The notes under the pieces are model-generated. The model was not told where the DNA came from. It worked only from the letters and a program-made list of their open reading frames with translations, and searched no databases. A program made the translations under genes and the position numbers. Shown one piece after another: positions 16,087 to 25,666 of a stretch of DNA of 64,000 nucleotides. Position 1 is the stretch's first letter. Every line of letters starts with the position of its first letter. Origin of the DNA: G965204755 sp965243415 (lineage in GTDB: Bacteria > Acidobacteriota > Vicinamibacteria > Marinacidobacterales > Marinacidobacteraceae); the NCBI GenBank assembly GCA_965243415.1, contig OZ251549.1, forward strand, positions 3,348,001-3,412,000. The letters run 5' to 3'.

Positions 16087-16976
16087 CGACCGCCCCGGGG
16101 CGGCGGTCCCGAGGCGTGGCCTCCCGTTTCCGAATCCGGCCCGAAGTTCCCCGACGCCCGCGCGCCCGGCCCGGCGAGCGCGCTTCGCCGCGGCGCCGCC
16201 CCGCCTCCGAGCCGCCGGCGGATCCACCCGACAGGACCCCGGACTCGGGAGACGCCGGACAGAAGGATCCCACCCGGTCCCCGGTTCGGGGCGGGCGGCC
16301 GCGGGCCGGATCCGGACAAGGTCGCCTCCCGGAAAAGATCTCGCCGCCTCACCGTCGTCCCCGAAGGTCGGAACGAAACGAGGAGCGGTGCCCCGTCGAG
16401 AGGAGGCCTCCGGGAGGTTCCCGGCGCCGGTCGCCGAAGCGCTGTCCCGCGCCGGAATCCGTGGAAGATGATCACTTCGATCGGCCGTCCACCCTCTTCC
16501 AGGAATCGGGCGATTCGCAGCGCCGTCTCGTCCACGCCCAAGCCGACCAGAGCCATCCGCACCGGAAACAACCGCTGCAGGTCGTCGAATGTCTCCTCGT
16601 ACCAGGATCGGAAGTCCGGGATGCGATCCATCCCCCCGTCAGCCGAGCGTGCGTCCATATGCTCGACGAGCGCCTCCACCTCCATGGCCGAGATCGCCGA
16701 CGCATAATCGAGAACCTGGGTCACCGCGTCGCGACCGAGAGCGCCCCGCTTGAGTTCGAAGATGACCAGGCGACCGCCGCGGTCCACCCCCAGGAGGTCG
16801 AGCCAGCCGCCGACCGTCGGAGTCTGGCGCCCGACCAGGGTCAAACCGTCTTCCAGCAGTTCGGGGTTCGCCACGAGCAGGTCCTCCAACGCGACCTCCG
16901 TCTCGAGTTCGGGAATCGCTTCGACCGAACGCAGGCCCTTCCCGGAGCCGCTCCTCCACAGGCGGATTTCTTCCAT
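16044..16976 (-). pseudogene. 3'-truncated NucS-like (DUF91) endonuclease gene
   Basis: Codons 1-~170 carry a recognisable DUF91/NucS-type nuclease: LVGRQTPTVGGWLDLLGVD, then the PD-(D/E)XK-like core VIFELKRGALGRDAVTQVLDYA with the catalytic E-x-K. The match continues to the family phrase EVIIFHGF. After that the frame turns into arginine/proline-rich nonsense for ~140 codons and runs 43 bases into the 3' end of the formamidase gene on the opposite strand. I read this as a gene that lost its original 3' end, leaving 16087-16467 without real coding content. The intact part is slightly less GC-rich than its neighbours, consistent with later acquisition. Confidence 0.55.
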
Positions 16977-17015
16977 GGATTCCCCGGAGGTTCGAGCAGT
17001 CCCCCGTCGACGCCG

Positions 17016-18707
17016 TCAGCGGCGGCCGGGTTTGGGCCAGTCGTGGTCGGGGGCGTCCTCCAGGAACAGCGGCATCGGCGGCGGCGGGAGGCCCTTCTCG
17101 GCCCGGGCGGCGCGCACCGTCTCCCGGACATCGGACAGCAACTTGCGCGTGTCGTACACGATGCCGTCCTTCACCGTGTAGCGGATGGAGCCGATGCGTT
17201 CGGTGCGCCCGGTCTCATGGTTCAGGCGGATCGTTCCGCTCCCGTAGAGCACCTTGAGGTTCTGGAGCGGGTTCTCCTCCAGGATCACGAAGTCGGCCAG
17301 TTTCTCCTCTTCCACGCTGCCGAGCCGGTCCTCGAGACCGAGCACCTCGGCGCCGTCGAGCGTCGCTGCCTTGATCACTTCCAGCGGATGGAAACCGGCT
17401 TCCTGGAAGAGTTCCATCTCCTGGACGAAACCGAAGCCGTAGAGGTTGAAGGTGTAGCCCGAATCGCTGCCGACCGTGACGCGCCCGCCCCGGTTCTTGA
17501 ATTCGTTCACGAAGGCCATCCAGAGGCGGTAGTTCTCCTTCCAATTCAGTTCCACCTGGGTGGTCCAGTCGAAGAAGTACGAAGCGTGGTTCTCCGCGTT
17601 CGGGCGATAGAACTCCCAGAGGTTCGGGTGGGTATAGACGGAATGCCATTCGTTCCGCTGCTGGCGCATCAGGTCGCGCGTGCCGATGTACGCGACCCAG
17701 GTCGGGTGGATGGAGTAGTCGAGTTCCAGCATCTCCTCCATCACCGCGTTCCAGTGGTCCGAGTGCGGCGGCGCCGCCTGCGCCCAGAGCCGCCCGGCCT
17801 CGCTGAACCGGTGGTACTCGTTCATGTAGTTGTACTCCGGCGGGTAGTGCTGGATGCGGCGGTCGTGGAACAGCGCCTCCGGCAACCCGTACCAGTGGGT
17901 CATGGAAGTCAGGCCGGCGCGGGCGGTGTCGAGCGCGTTCATGCCCACCACATCGAGTTGGGCGTGGTGGGCGGTGGAGCGGAGGCCCTGTTTCGCCGCC
18001 TCGTCGAGCGCGGCGCGGAAGATGCGCGGCGGCGCGCCGAAGAACTTGATCCCGTCGGCGCCCTGCTCCTTGACCCAGCGCACCCAGCGTCGGGCGGCGT
18101 CGGGGTTCGTCACCGGTTCCTCCCCGTCCCGGCCGAAGACCACGAAGGCCTGGATCCGGGGCGAGGTGATCTCGTTGTTCCAGGCCCGGTCCCTGTGGTG
18201 GAGCAGCCAGCGCGTGTTGAAGTTGCCGAGATCGCCGCCGGTGGTGATGCCGTGTCCCATCCAGAGTTTGTGGATGTACTCCGTCGGGACTCCCTGCCCT
18301 TCACCCTCGTTGTGCTGGTGCAGATGCATGTCGATGAAGCCGGGAAGCAGGTAGTGCCCGGAAAGGTCCATCTCGTGGTCGCCGGGCTCGGCCTTCGGGC
18401 GGTCTTCCTCGTGGATCGGCGTCACCGGGGTCCCCACCACCCGGATCTCCCGGATGAGGTTGCCTTCGACGACGATGTCGGCCGGCCCGTAGGGCGGCGC
18501 TCCGGTGCCGTCTATGACGGTGACGCCGCGCAGGATCAACCGGTCCCAGGGGCCCTCGCCGTCGGTGCGATCGGGCACCGGATAGGGGATCGCCTCGTCC
18601 CCTTCCTGGGCGGCGGCCGCCGGCGCGCCGGCGAGGAACGGGGCCGCGAGGAGCGGGACAACGAGGAACGGGGCGGCGAGGGACGGGGCGATTCGGTGGA
18701 CGCGCAT
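17016..18707 (-). CDS. Exported amidohydrolase (imidazolonepropionase-like)
   Basis: A 563-residue metal-dependent hydrolase of the amidohydrolase superfamily, exported by a signal peptide with repeated AAPFL segments ending AAAAQ. The first metal site HxH is in LLPGFIDMHLHQHN, the likely bridging Lys in GADGIKFFGA, histidines in STAHHAQLD, and the catalytic Asp in VTVGSDSGYTFN. LVLGLEDRLGSV-like text near residue 470 and the DFVILEENPLQNLK block are the usual composite-domain end. Substrate is unknown; relatives include prolidase-like and imidazolonepropionase-like enzymes. A good ribosome binding site (AAGGAG) precedes the ATG, with a -10 box at 18739-18744 (GATACT). Confidence 0.85.
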   Translation of the reverse strand: MRVHRIAPSLAAPFLVVPLLAAPFLAGAPAAAAQEGDEAIPYPVPDRTDGEGPWDRLILRGVTVIDGTGAPPYGPADIVVEGNLIREIRVVGTPVTPIHEEDRPKAEPGDHEMDLSGHYLLPGFIDMHLHQHNEGEGQGVPTEYIHKLWMGHGITTGGDLGNFNTRWLLHHRDRAWNNEITSPRIQAFVVFGRDGEEPVTNPDAARRWVRWVKEQGADGIKFFGAPPRIFRAALDEAAKQGLRSTAHHAQLDVVGMNALDTARAGLTSMTHWYGLPEALFHDRRIQHYPPEYNYMNEYHRFSEAGRLWAQAAPPHSDHWNAVMEEMLELDYSIHPTWVAYIGTRDLMRQQRNEWHSVYTHPNLWEFYRPNAENHASYFFDWTTQVELNWKENYRLWMAFVNEFKNRGGRVTVGSDSGYTFNLYGFGFVQEMELFQEAGFHPLEVIKAATLDGAEVLGLEDRLGSVEEEKLADFVILEENPLQNLKVLYGSGTIRLNHETGRTERIGSIRYTVKDGIVYDTRKLLSDVRETVRAARAEKGLPPPPMPLFLEDAPDHDWPKPGRR

Positions 18708-18738
18708 CGGAGGGTCTCCTTCGGGGAAAAAGTCGGCC

Positions 18739-18744
18739 AGTATC
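18739..18744 (-). promoter_or_regulatory. -10 box upstream of the amidohydrolase gene
   Basis: GATACT on the minus strand, 31 bases before the ATG at 18707, with an AAGGAG ribosome binding site in between. The -35 is not evident. Confidence 0.4.
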
Positions 18745-18763
18745 CCATACCGGCGCCGGACTC

Positions 18764-19552
18764 TCAGGACGCCAGACGGTCGAGGCGGAGACGGTGGCGG
18801 TCGTCGAAGAGACGGCGGGAGACCGCCCGCACCGCGGCCAGCACCCCGAAGCCGGTTCCGGCGGCGATCAGGAACAGGATGAGGATCTGGTAGCGCACCG
18901 CCTCCATCGGCGGCGCCCCGGCGAGGATCTGGCCGGTCATCATCCCGGGAAGACTCACGATCCCGGCGGCGGCCATGGCGTTCAGGCTGGGGATGAGTCC
19001 GGCGCGCCCCGCTTCGCGCGCCACCGGGGAGACCGCCCGCTCCCGGGGTTCGCCCAGCAGGAGGCGCTGTTCGATCACTTCCCGGTCGCGGATCACGCCT
19101 TCGGTGAGCCGCTCCACCGAGAGCGCCACCCCCGTCATGGTATTGCCGAGGACCATCCCCAGCAGCGGGATCGCGAGGCGCGGTTCCCACCAGGGCTCCG
19201 GCCCCAGAACGAAGACCAGCGCGAACAGGGTCACGGTGAACGAGGAGAGGAACATCGCGCCGCCGCCGATGAGGACCCCGGCGCGGCCCCGCAGCGGCCG
19301 CCGCTGGCGCCGGCGCACCTCCCGCGCCGCCACCGCCAGCATCACCCCGGCGGCCAGGGCGACCACCCAAGGCGCCCCGGAGGCGAACAGCGCGCGCAGC
19401 ACCAGGCCCAACAGGAGCAATTGCGCGGCGCTGCGGAGGGCGAGCCAGGACAACTGGCGGGAGACCCCGAGGCGCGCCCGCCAGGCGGCCGCCGCCAGCA
19501 GGAGGACCAGACCGGCGGCCGCCGCCAGGTCCCCGGAGGTGAGCGGGATCAC
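18764..19552 (-). CDS. fetB: FetB-type ABC transporter permease
   Basis: A 262-residue inner-membrane permease of the UPF0014/FetB family, in E. coli the partner of FetA in an iron exporter linked to oxidative-stress resistance. It has about seven hydrophobic segments and the family phrases LALRSAAQLLLLGLVLRALF, PLLGMVLGNTMTGVALSVERL and LIPSLNAMAAAGIVSLPGMM (a near-invariant block). Its ATG overlaps the stop of fetA by four bases (ATGA), so the pair is one operon. Transport of iron is inferred from the family only. Confidence 0.9.
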   Translation of the reverse strand: MIPLTSGDLAAAAGLVLLLAAAAWRARLGVSRQLSWLALRSAAQLLLLGLVLRALFASGAPWVVALAAGVMLAVAAREVRRRQRRPLRGRAGVLIGGGAMFLSSFTVTLFALVFVLGPEPWWEPRLAIPLLGMVLGNTMTGVALSVERLTEGVIRDREVIEQRLLLGEPRERAVSPVAREAGRAGLIPSLNAMAAAGIVSLPGMMTGQILAGAPPMEAVRYQILILFLIAAGTGFGVLAAVRAVSRRLFDDRHRLRLDRLAS

Positions 19553-20163
19553 GAGGAAGCCCCCGAAGACCGGGTGACGGTCCCCTCCGGGAGTCGCAGG
19601 AGGGCGTCCGCGAGGCGCAATTCCTCCTCGGCGTGGGAAGCCCAGAGGACGAGGCCGGCCGGTCGTCCGGCCGAACCCTCCCGGAAGGCCCGCACCCGGG
19701 CGAGCAGCCGCTCCCGGTTCGCCCGGTCGAGGTTCGCGCCCGGCTCATCGAGGAGGAGCGCGTCCGGCCCCCGGGCCAGCAGGCGCAGCAGGGCCACCCG
19801 CGCCTTCTCCCCGGTGGAGAGGGTGGCCGGGTCGGCGTTGCGGAGCGCCGGGTCGAGTCCGAGCGAGAGGAACGCCGCCGATTCCGGGGGTTCGGGGAAG
19901 TGAGCGGCGACCGCGCCGGCCCAGTAGCGGGGTTCCGCCGGGAGCAGGCCCACCCGCCGCCGCCATTCCGGGGCCGGGACCGAATCGCGGGCCGCGCCGT
20001 CGAGGGACACCTGTCCCGGGGTCTGGTCCAGGTCGGCGAGCGCCCGCAGGAGGCGGGTCTTGCCGGAACCGGAGGGCCCGGAGATCCCCAGGACCTCGCC
20101 CCGCCGCACCTCGAAGCCGATCGGCGGCAACCCGGGGACGCGAAGGCCGGAGACGGAGAGCAA
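19549..20163 (-). CDS. fetA: FetA-type ABC transporter ATP-binding protein
   Basis: A 204-residue ATPase subunit. Walker A is SGPSGSGKTRLL, the signature is LSTGEKARVALLR (Q of LSGGQ changed to E), Walker B is DALLLDEPGANLD, and the switch His is in LWASHAEEEL. Its small size and pairing with a FetB permease identify the FetAB type. It is the first gene of the two-gene operon; 73 bases separate it from the divergent antitoxin-like gene. Confidence 0.88.
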   Translation of the reverse strand: MLSVSGLRVPGLPPIGFEVRRGEVLGISGPSGSGKTRLLRALADLDQTPGQVSLDGAARDSVPAPEWRRRVGLLPAEPRYWAGAVAAHFPEPPESAAFLSLGLDPALRNADPATLSTGEKARVALLRLLARGPDALLLDEPGANLDRANRERLLARVRAFREGSAGRPAGLVLWASHAEEELRLADALLRLPEGTVTRSSGASS

Positions 20164-20236
20164 CGCGGCGAATCGTCGTTCAGCGCCCGGACGGGGCCTC
20201 TCGGAAGGCGCCGCGAAAACGTGGTATCACTGGCGG

Positions 20237-20548
20237 ATGCGTCGTATCCGGATCACGATGGAAGAAGCGCTGCTGAAGCAGCTCGACCGCCGACCCGAGG
20301 TTCGCGCGCAGGGCCGATCGGGTGTGATCGGCGAGGCAGTGCGGGTCTGGCTGCGGGAGCAGGAAACGCAGTCGATCGCTGCTCGCTACCGGGCCGGCGA
20401 TCGGATCGAACCGAAGATCGAGGAGGAACTCGCGGGATGGACCGACGAAGGCGTGTGGCCCGAGGCCGAGCCCGCGGGCCGGGTCGACGGGAAAGCCGTC
20501 GCTGCCGCTCCGAGCTTCCCGACGAGTCCCGGCCGGTCGTCGGCGTGA
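20237..20548 (+). CDS. Ribbon-helix-helix antitoxin-like protein without visible toxin
   Basis: A 103-residue protein starting MRRIRITMEEALLKQLDRR and continuing GVIGEAVRVWLREQE, the standard ribbon-helix-helix (CopG/Arc-type) DNA-binding fold. The segment EEELAGWTDEGVWPE resembles the C-terminal toxin-binding tail of type II antitoxins normally paired with a MazF/PemK toxin. No intact toxin ORF follows. The last ~30 residues look like read-through into degenerate sequence, so the original gene may have ended earlier. The start is the ATG immediately before the fold; the frame is open upstream into fetA. Confidence 0.65.
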   Translation: MRRIRITMEEALLKQLDRRPEVRAQGRSGVIGEAVRVWLREQETQSIAARYRAGDRIEPKIEEELAGWTDEGVWPEAEPAGRVDGKAVAAAPSFPTSPGRSSA

Positions 20549-20864
20549 GCGGCGCGGGAGCCGGTCCCGGTGCCGCGCGCACTCAGCGCCGCCTCCGTCC
20601 CTTCGACGATCCGCGGGTCTGCCGAGCGAGGTCGGCGACGGCGTCCGGGGATGTCCGGGGGCGTCCGGGAGGGGCCGGGGCGCGCGCCATCGAATGCGAC
20701 GACCCCCGAACGGTGGATCAGCGCCGCCGCGGCGACCGATCCGGTTCCCTCGACCCGTCGCAACGACGCGCCGGGCTGCCGTACGCGGTCTCCATCGCCG
20801 CCGGCGGCAACGGACGCCGCGCCCCGCCGGGGGCCGGCCAGTCCGGGTGCGGATCGCCCGCGGC
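20549..20864 (+). other. Gene-free gap after the orphan antitoxin
   Basis: No ORF in this 316-base stretch looks like a protein. Fragments such as ELPDESRPVV in one frame and RAGLPYAVS in another faintly recall PemK/MazF toxins, in the place a toxin gene would occupy, but the match is too weak to annotate. Confidence 0.3.
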
Positions 20865-21662
20865 TCAGAGGCGCCAGACGACGAGCAACTGGACCGTGTT
20901 GTCGGTGTTGGCTACGCCGAGTTTGTTGCGCCAGTACTGGTACTCGATCCCCAGGAAGAAGTGGCCGCCCTCGCCGTTCAGGGCCTTGCTCACATCCCAG
21001 GTGAGTTGCGGTTGGGTGAAGATCCAACTCTTCACCGGGGCCCCGGCGGCGTTCGTGGTGGCCCCGGTGTACTCGGCGTGGCCGGCGAAGGAGAAGGTCT
21101 GGCTGCCGAGGTCGAAACTGGCGCCCCAACTCATGTCGAACACGAACGCCGGGTCGTTCTTCGGGACGATGCCGCCGTCGGTGTCGAAAGCCACCATGAA
21201 GTCGGTGTTCACGAAGAAGAACCCGGGCACCGCCCAGGAGGCCCGGACCCCGGGCAGCACCTTGATGACATCCGCGTCCGATTCCATGTTGAGGCCGCCG
21301 ATCACCTGGATATCCCGGAGCGGCCCGCCGCCGACGGTGGTCCCGGTCAACTTGCTGAGGCTGAGCGTGGGATACCACTCGCCGTAGATCGTCCGGTCGT
21401 TGAAGGCGTCCGGGAGATCGTCCCCGATGATGTCGAGGAAGAAGAAACTCTCGCCGTGCGACCAGAACGCCGCCTGCTGGATCGTCAGGATCCGGGTGGT
21501 GGCGGTCTCGCCGGAGAACGGGTTGACGAGTCGCCCGTACTGCCACTGGAATTCAGTCTGCGCCGCAGCGGCCGCGGGGAAGGCGACCCCGGCGAGCAGG
21601 GCGAGGGCGAGACGGCGCGCCGGAAGACGGCGCCGGAGTGGTGCAGCGGGGATCTGGGGCAT
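20865..21662 (-). CDS. Tsx/OmpK-like outer-membrane beta-barrel (DUF5020 type)
   Basis: A 265-residue exported protein with signal peptide LALALLAGVAFPAAAAAQ. The mature part has alternating hydrophobic strands with aromatic girdle residues and ends in VQLLVVWRL, close to the C-terminal aromatic signature of outer-membrane barrels. FQWQYGRLVNPFSG, ILTIQQAAFWSHGESFFFLD and HFFLGIEYQYWRNKLG match the nucleoside-channel-like Tsx/OmpK/DUF5020 group. Substrate is unknown. A -10 box (TAGAAT, 21684-21689) and an AGGAG ribosome binding site precede the ATG. It indicates a diderm organism. Confidence 0.75.
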   Translation of the reverse strand: MPQIPAAPLRRRLPARRLALALLAGVAFPAAAAAQTEFQWQYGRLVNPFSGETATTRILTIQQAAFWSHGESFFFLDIIGDDLPDAFNDRTIYGEWYPTLSLSKLTGTTVGGGPLRDIQVIGGLNMESDADVIKVLPGVRASWAVPGFFFVNTDFMVAFDTDGGIVPKNDPAFVFDMSWGASFDLGSQTFSFAGHAEYTGATTNAAGAPVKSWIFTQPQLTWDVSKALNGEGGHFFLGIEYQYWRNKLGVANTDNTVQLLVVWRL

Positions 21663-21683
21663 GGGGACTCCTGAGGCGCGACT

Positions 21684-21689
21684 ATTCTA
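21684..21689 (-). promoter_or_regulatory. -10 box of the outer-membrane barrel gene
   Basis: TAGAAT on the minus strand, 21 bases before the ATG at 21662, with an AGGAG ribosome binding site in between. It is the same hexamer seen before the 14944, 15034 and 51225 starts. Confidence 0.45.
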
Positions 21690-21769
21690 GGGAAGCCTCC
21701 GGAGCCGCGTCCCGCTGCCCTCCACCCGCCCCCGACGCCCGCACCCGACAGCCCGCACCCTGACGCCCG

Positions 21770-22732
21770 ATGCCGCCGGCCGTCCTCTTCCGCTGCGCCG
21801 CCGGCGGGGTCCTCGCCGGGCTGGCCAGCCTGGTTCCGGGAGTGAGCGCCGGGACCATGATCCTGGCGACCGGGATCTATCCGCGGATCGTGAGCGCGGC
21901 CGCGGAAGTCGTCGGGCTTCGATTCCGCCGCGCCTCGGTGCTGCCGCTCGCCGTGGTGGTCGGAACCGCGGCCTTCCTGGTCTTCCTGCTGGCGGGGACC
22001 GTCCGCGACCTGTTCCTCGCCTGGCCGGCGCCGCTCTTCAGCCTCTTCGCCGGGCTCACCCTCGGCGGCGTCCCGCTGCTCTGGGCGATGGGAGGGCCGC
22101 GGCGCTCGCCGGCGTTCTTCGCCGGGGCGGCGGCCGGTTTCGTCGCCGCCGCCCTGCCCACGCTCCCCGGCCTGCTCACCGCCGCGTCTCCGCCGGCGGG
22201 AGCCACCGGTGTCGAAGCCTCGGCGGGAGCCTTGCTGCTCGGAGGCGCCGCCGCCGCGTTCGCCATGGTGCTCCCCGGGATCAGCGGCAGTTACCTGCTG
22301 CTCCTCTTCGGGCTCTACCTGCCCTTCCTGCACTCCCTCGACGCCGTGCGGCAGGCGGTCGGGAGCGGGGCCCCGGCCCCGGAGATCGCCGCCGCCGTCC
22401 TCGGGATCGCGCCGTTCGCCATCGGCGCCGCGCTGGGCATGGCCCTCGCCGCCCGACTCGTGCGACACTTCCTCGAGCGTTTCCGCCAGCCGGCGCTGGG
22501 AGCGCTGCTCGGGCTGCTGCTCGGCGCCGTGATCGGGCTCTACCCGTTCCGCTCGGTCGCCGGGGAACGGTTCTCCCCGGAACCGGCGGACCTGATGCTC
22601 GCGGGACTGTTCGGGCTCTTCGGCTTCGCACTCGCGTACGCTCTCGGACGCGCCACCGGGGGCGGCGGCGAAACGAGCCCGCGCCGCGACTTCGGCCCGA
22701 AGGAACCGACCGCGACCGAACCGGTCCCGTAA
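21770..22732 (+). CDS. DUF368 membrane protein (PopT-type undecaprenyl-phosphate translocase family)
   Basis: A 320-residue inner-membrane protein with about eight hydrophobic segments. The family's two inverted hallmark motifs are intact: SLVPGVSAGTMILATGIYPR near residue 22 and MVLPGISGSYLLLLFGLYLP near residue 165. DUF368 proteins, together with DedA proteins, have been implicated in recycling undecaprenyl phosphate across the membrane. That activity is inferred from the family. The C-terminal ~35 residues are a charged cytosolic tail. The gene is transcribed with ahcY 56 bases downstream, without obvious functional linkage. Confidence 0.85.
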   Translation: MPPAVLFRCAAGGVLAGLASLVPGVSAGTMILATGIYPRIVSAAAEVVGLRFRRASVLPLAVVVGTAAFLVFLLAGTVRDLFLAWPAPLFSLFAGLTLGGVPLLWAMGGPRRSPAFFAGAAAGFVAAALPTLPGLLTAASPPAGATGVEASAGALLLGGAAAAFAMVLPGISGSYLLLLFGLYLPFLHSLDAVRQAVGSGAPAPEIAAAVLGIAPFAIGAALGMALAARLVRHFLERFRQPALGALLGLLLGAVIGLYPFRSVAGERFSPEPADLMLAGLFGLFGFALAYALGRATGGGGETSPRRDFGPKEPTATEPVP

Positions 22733-22788
22733 CCACGAACCGACGCCCCGCCCCGGCGCCCCGCCGCCGAAAGGATCGACCCCGCCCC

Positions 22789-24288
<1,500 letters not shown>

Positions 24289-24344
24289 AGCGGCGCCCGG
24301 ACGACCGCACCGGCGCGGAGAGAGCGCGAACCGAGGATCCGTCC

Positions 24345-25535
24345 ATGGCCGATCCGGACCACGAAGGCGCCGCCCCGAGAGAGGCGTCCTCCGCCGGCCC
24401 CCGTTCGGCGCCTCCCGCTTCGCGCGGATCGTTCGACCACGCCCCGGCCACGGCGCTGGTCGTCCTCTCGAGCGCCGTCATCGCCGCCGCCGCTCTCGGC
24501 ACGCTCTGGCTGCTCTACCGCTTCGTCGCCGCCTTCTCCCAGGTCCTGCTGCCGCTCGCCGTCGGCGCGCTGGCGGCGATGGTGTTCCGGCCCTGGTTCG
24601 TCGCCTTCCGCACCCGGCTGCGGCTGCCCGCCTGGGCGGCGCTCATCGCCGTGTACCTGAGCGTGGCGGCGCTCGCCGGGTGTTTCGCCTATGTGTTCGG
24701 CCGCCTCATCACCGCCCAGGTGGGCGACCTGGTCGAGCGGGCGCCGCCGGCCGTCGACGCCGCCTACCGCTGGGTCATCGCCCAGGCGCCGGGCTTCGTC
24801 GAGTTCCTGGAGAGCCATCCGATGGGTCGGCGGCTGCAGGATCTGTTCGCCGGACGGCAGGACACCCTTCTGGAAGGGTTCGCCCGGCTCGGGGAGAGCG
24901 CCTTCGCCGCCGGCGCCGGCATCGTCCGCGGCGTCGGACGCCTCCTCGCCTGGGCGGTGCTCCCGCTCTACTTCACCTACTTCCTGGTGAGCGAACCCAA
25001 GCCGTTCGAGACGGCCCGCTTCCTGCCGTTCCTGAAGCCGAAGACCCGCGAGACGGTGGAACTGCTGGGCCGGGCCTTCGTCCGCAAACTGGTGACCTTC
25101 TTCCGGGCGCAACTGCTGGTGGCGGGGCTCCAGGGCCTCCTGCTGGCGGTCGGGTTCACGGTGATCGGTCTCGACTACGGATTCGTGATCGGGCTGTTCC
25201 TCGGGATCCTCACCATCATTCCCTACCTGGGAAGCGTCGTCGGGGTCCTCATCGCCGCGCCGCTCGCGTTCGGCCAGGGCGACGGCGGGTTGTGGCTGGC
25301 CGCTCTCGCCGTGCTCGTCCTCGCCGCCGTCCAGTTGATCGAGGGCTGGCTGCTCACGCCGCGGATCATGGGGAGCCGCACCGGGCTGCACTGGATGACG
25401 ATCATCGTGGCCGTCCTCTTCTGGAGCAGCGCGCTCGGCGGGCTCACCGGGGCGCTGCTCGCGATCCCGCTGACCGCCTTCGCGGAGGCCGCCTGGGAAC
25501 TGCTCCGCCGCCGGCACCTGGCGCCGGCGGACTGA
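24345..25535 (+). CDS. AI-2E family transporter (PerM/YdiK-like)
   Basis: A 396-residue membrane protein of the AI-2E exporter-like (UPF0118) family: a ~40-residue hydrophilic N-terminus, two pairs of hydrophobic helices, a central amphipathic region (~130-210), and four C-terminal helices. The conserved block FVIGLFLGILTIIPYLGSVVG and the PRIMGSRTGLHWMTIIVAVL segment are diagnostic. Members have been linked to autoinducer-2, sodium or tetrapyrrole export, so the substrate is left open. Its stop codon is part of the first copy of a 13-base tandem repeat. Confidence 0.85.
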   Translation: MADPDHEGAAPREASSAGPRSAPPASRGSFDHAPATALVVLSSAVIAAAALGTLWLLYRFVAAFSQVLLPLAVGALAAMVFRPWFVAFRTRLRLPAWAALIAVYLSVAALAGCFAYVFGRLITAQVGDLVERAPPAVDAAYRWVIAQAPGFVEFLESHPMGRRLQDLFAGRQDTLLEGFARLGESAFAAGAGIVRGVGRLLAWAVLPLYFTYFLVSEPKPFETARFLPFLKPKTRETVELLGRAFVRKLVTFFRAQLLVAGLQGLLLAVGFTVIGLDYGFVIGLFLGILTIIPYLGSVVGVLIAAPLAFGQGDGGLWLAALAVLVLAAVQLIEGWLLTPRIMGSRTGLHWMTIIVAVLFWSSALGGLTGALLAIPLTAFAEAAWELLRRRHLAPAD

Positions 25536-25608
25536 CCCGGCGGACTGACCCGACGGACTGACCGGGCGGACCGACCCGGCGGACTGACCGGGCGGATCTA
25601 CCCGGCGC
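25531..25608 (+). repeat. 13-base tandem repeat, six copies
   Basis: Six head-to-tail copies of a 13-base unit with consensus ACTGACCCGGCGG; copies differ by one to three bases, the last being the most diverged. The first copy contains the TGA stop of the AI-2E-family gene. It fills most of the gap before the convergent aminotransferase gene. Confidence 0.9.
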
Positions 25609-25666
25609 CGGGGCGGCGGCCCCCTCCCCGGAGCGCGCCGCCCCGGAAGCCCGCGAGCCGAAGACT

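Noticed and set aside
13485..18893. An 1802-codon open frame on the plus strand
   Set aside because: It crosses five genes or remnants on both strands. Low-complexity Arg/Pro/Gly composition and changing character show it is a by-product of few stop codons in GC-rich DNA.
20549..20864. PemK/MazF toxin gene
   Set aside because: No open frame with the family start or fold is present; the few similar residues occur in different frames and could be chance.
25531..25608. CRISPR array
   Set aside because: The 13-base units are directly adjacent with no unique spacers and no cas genes nearby.
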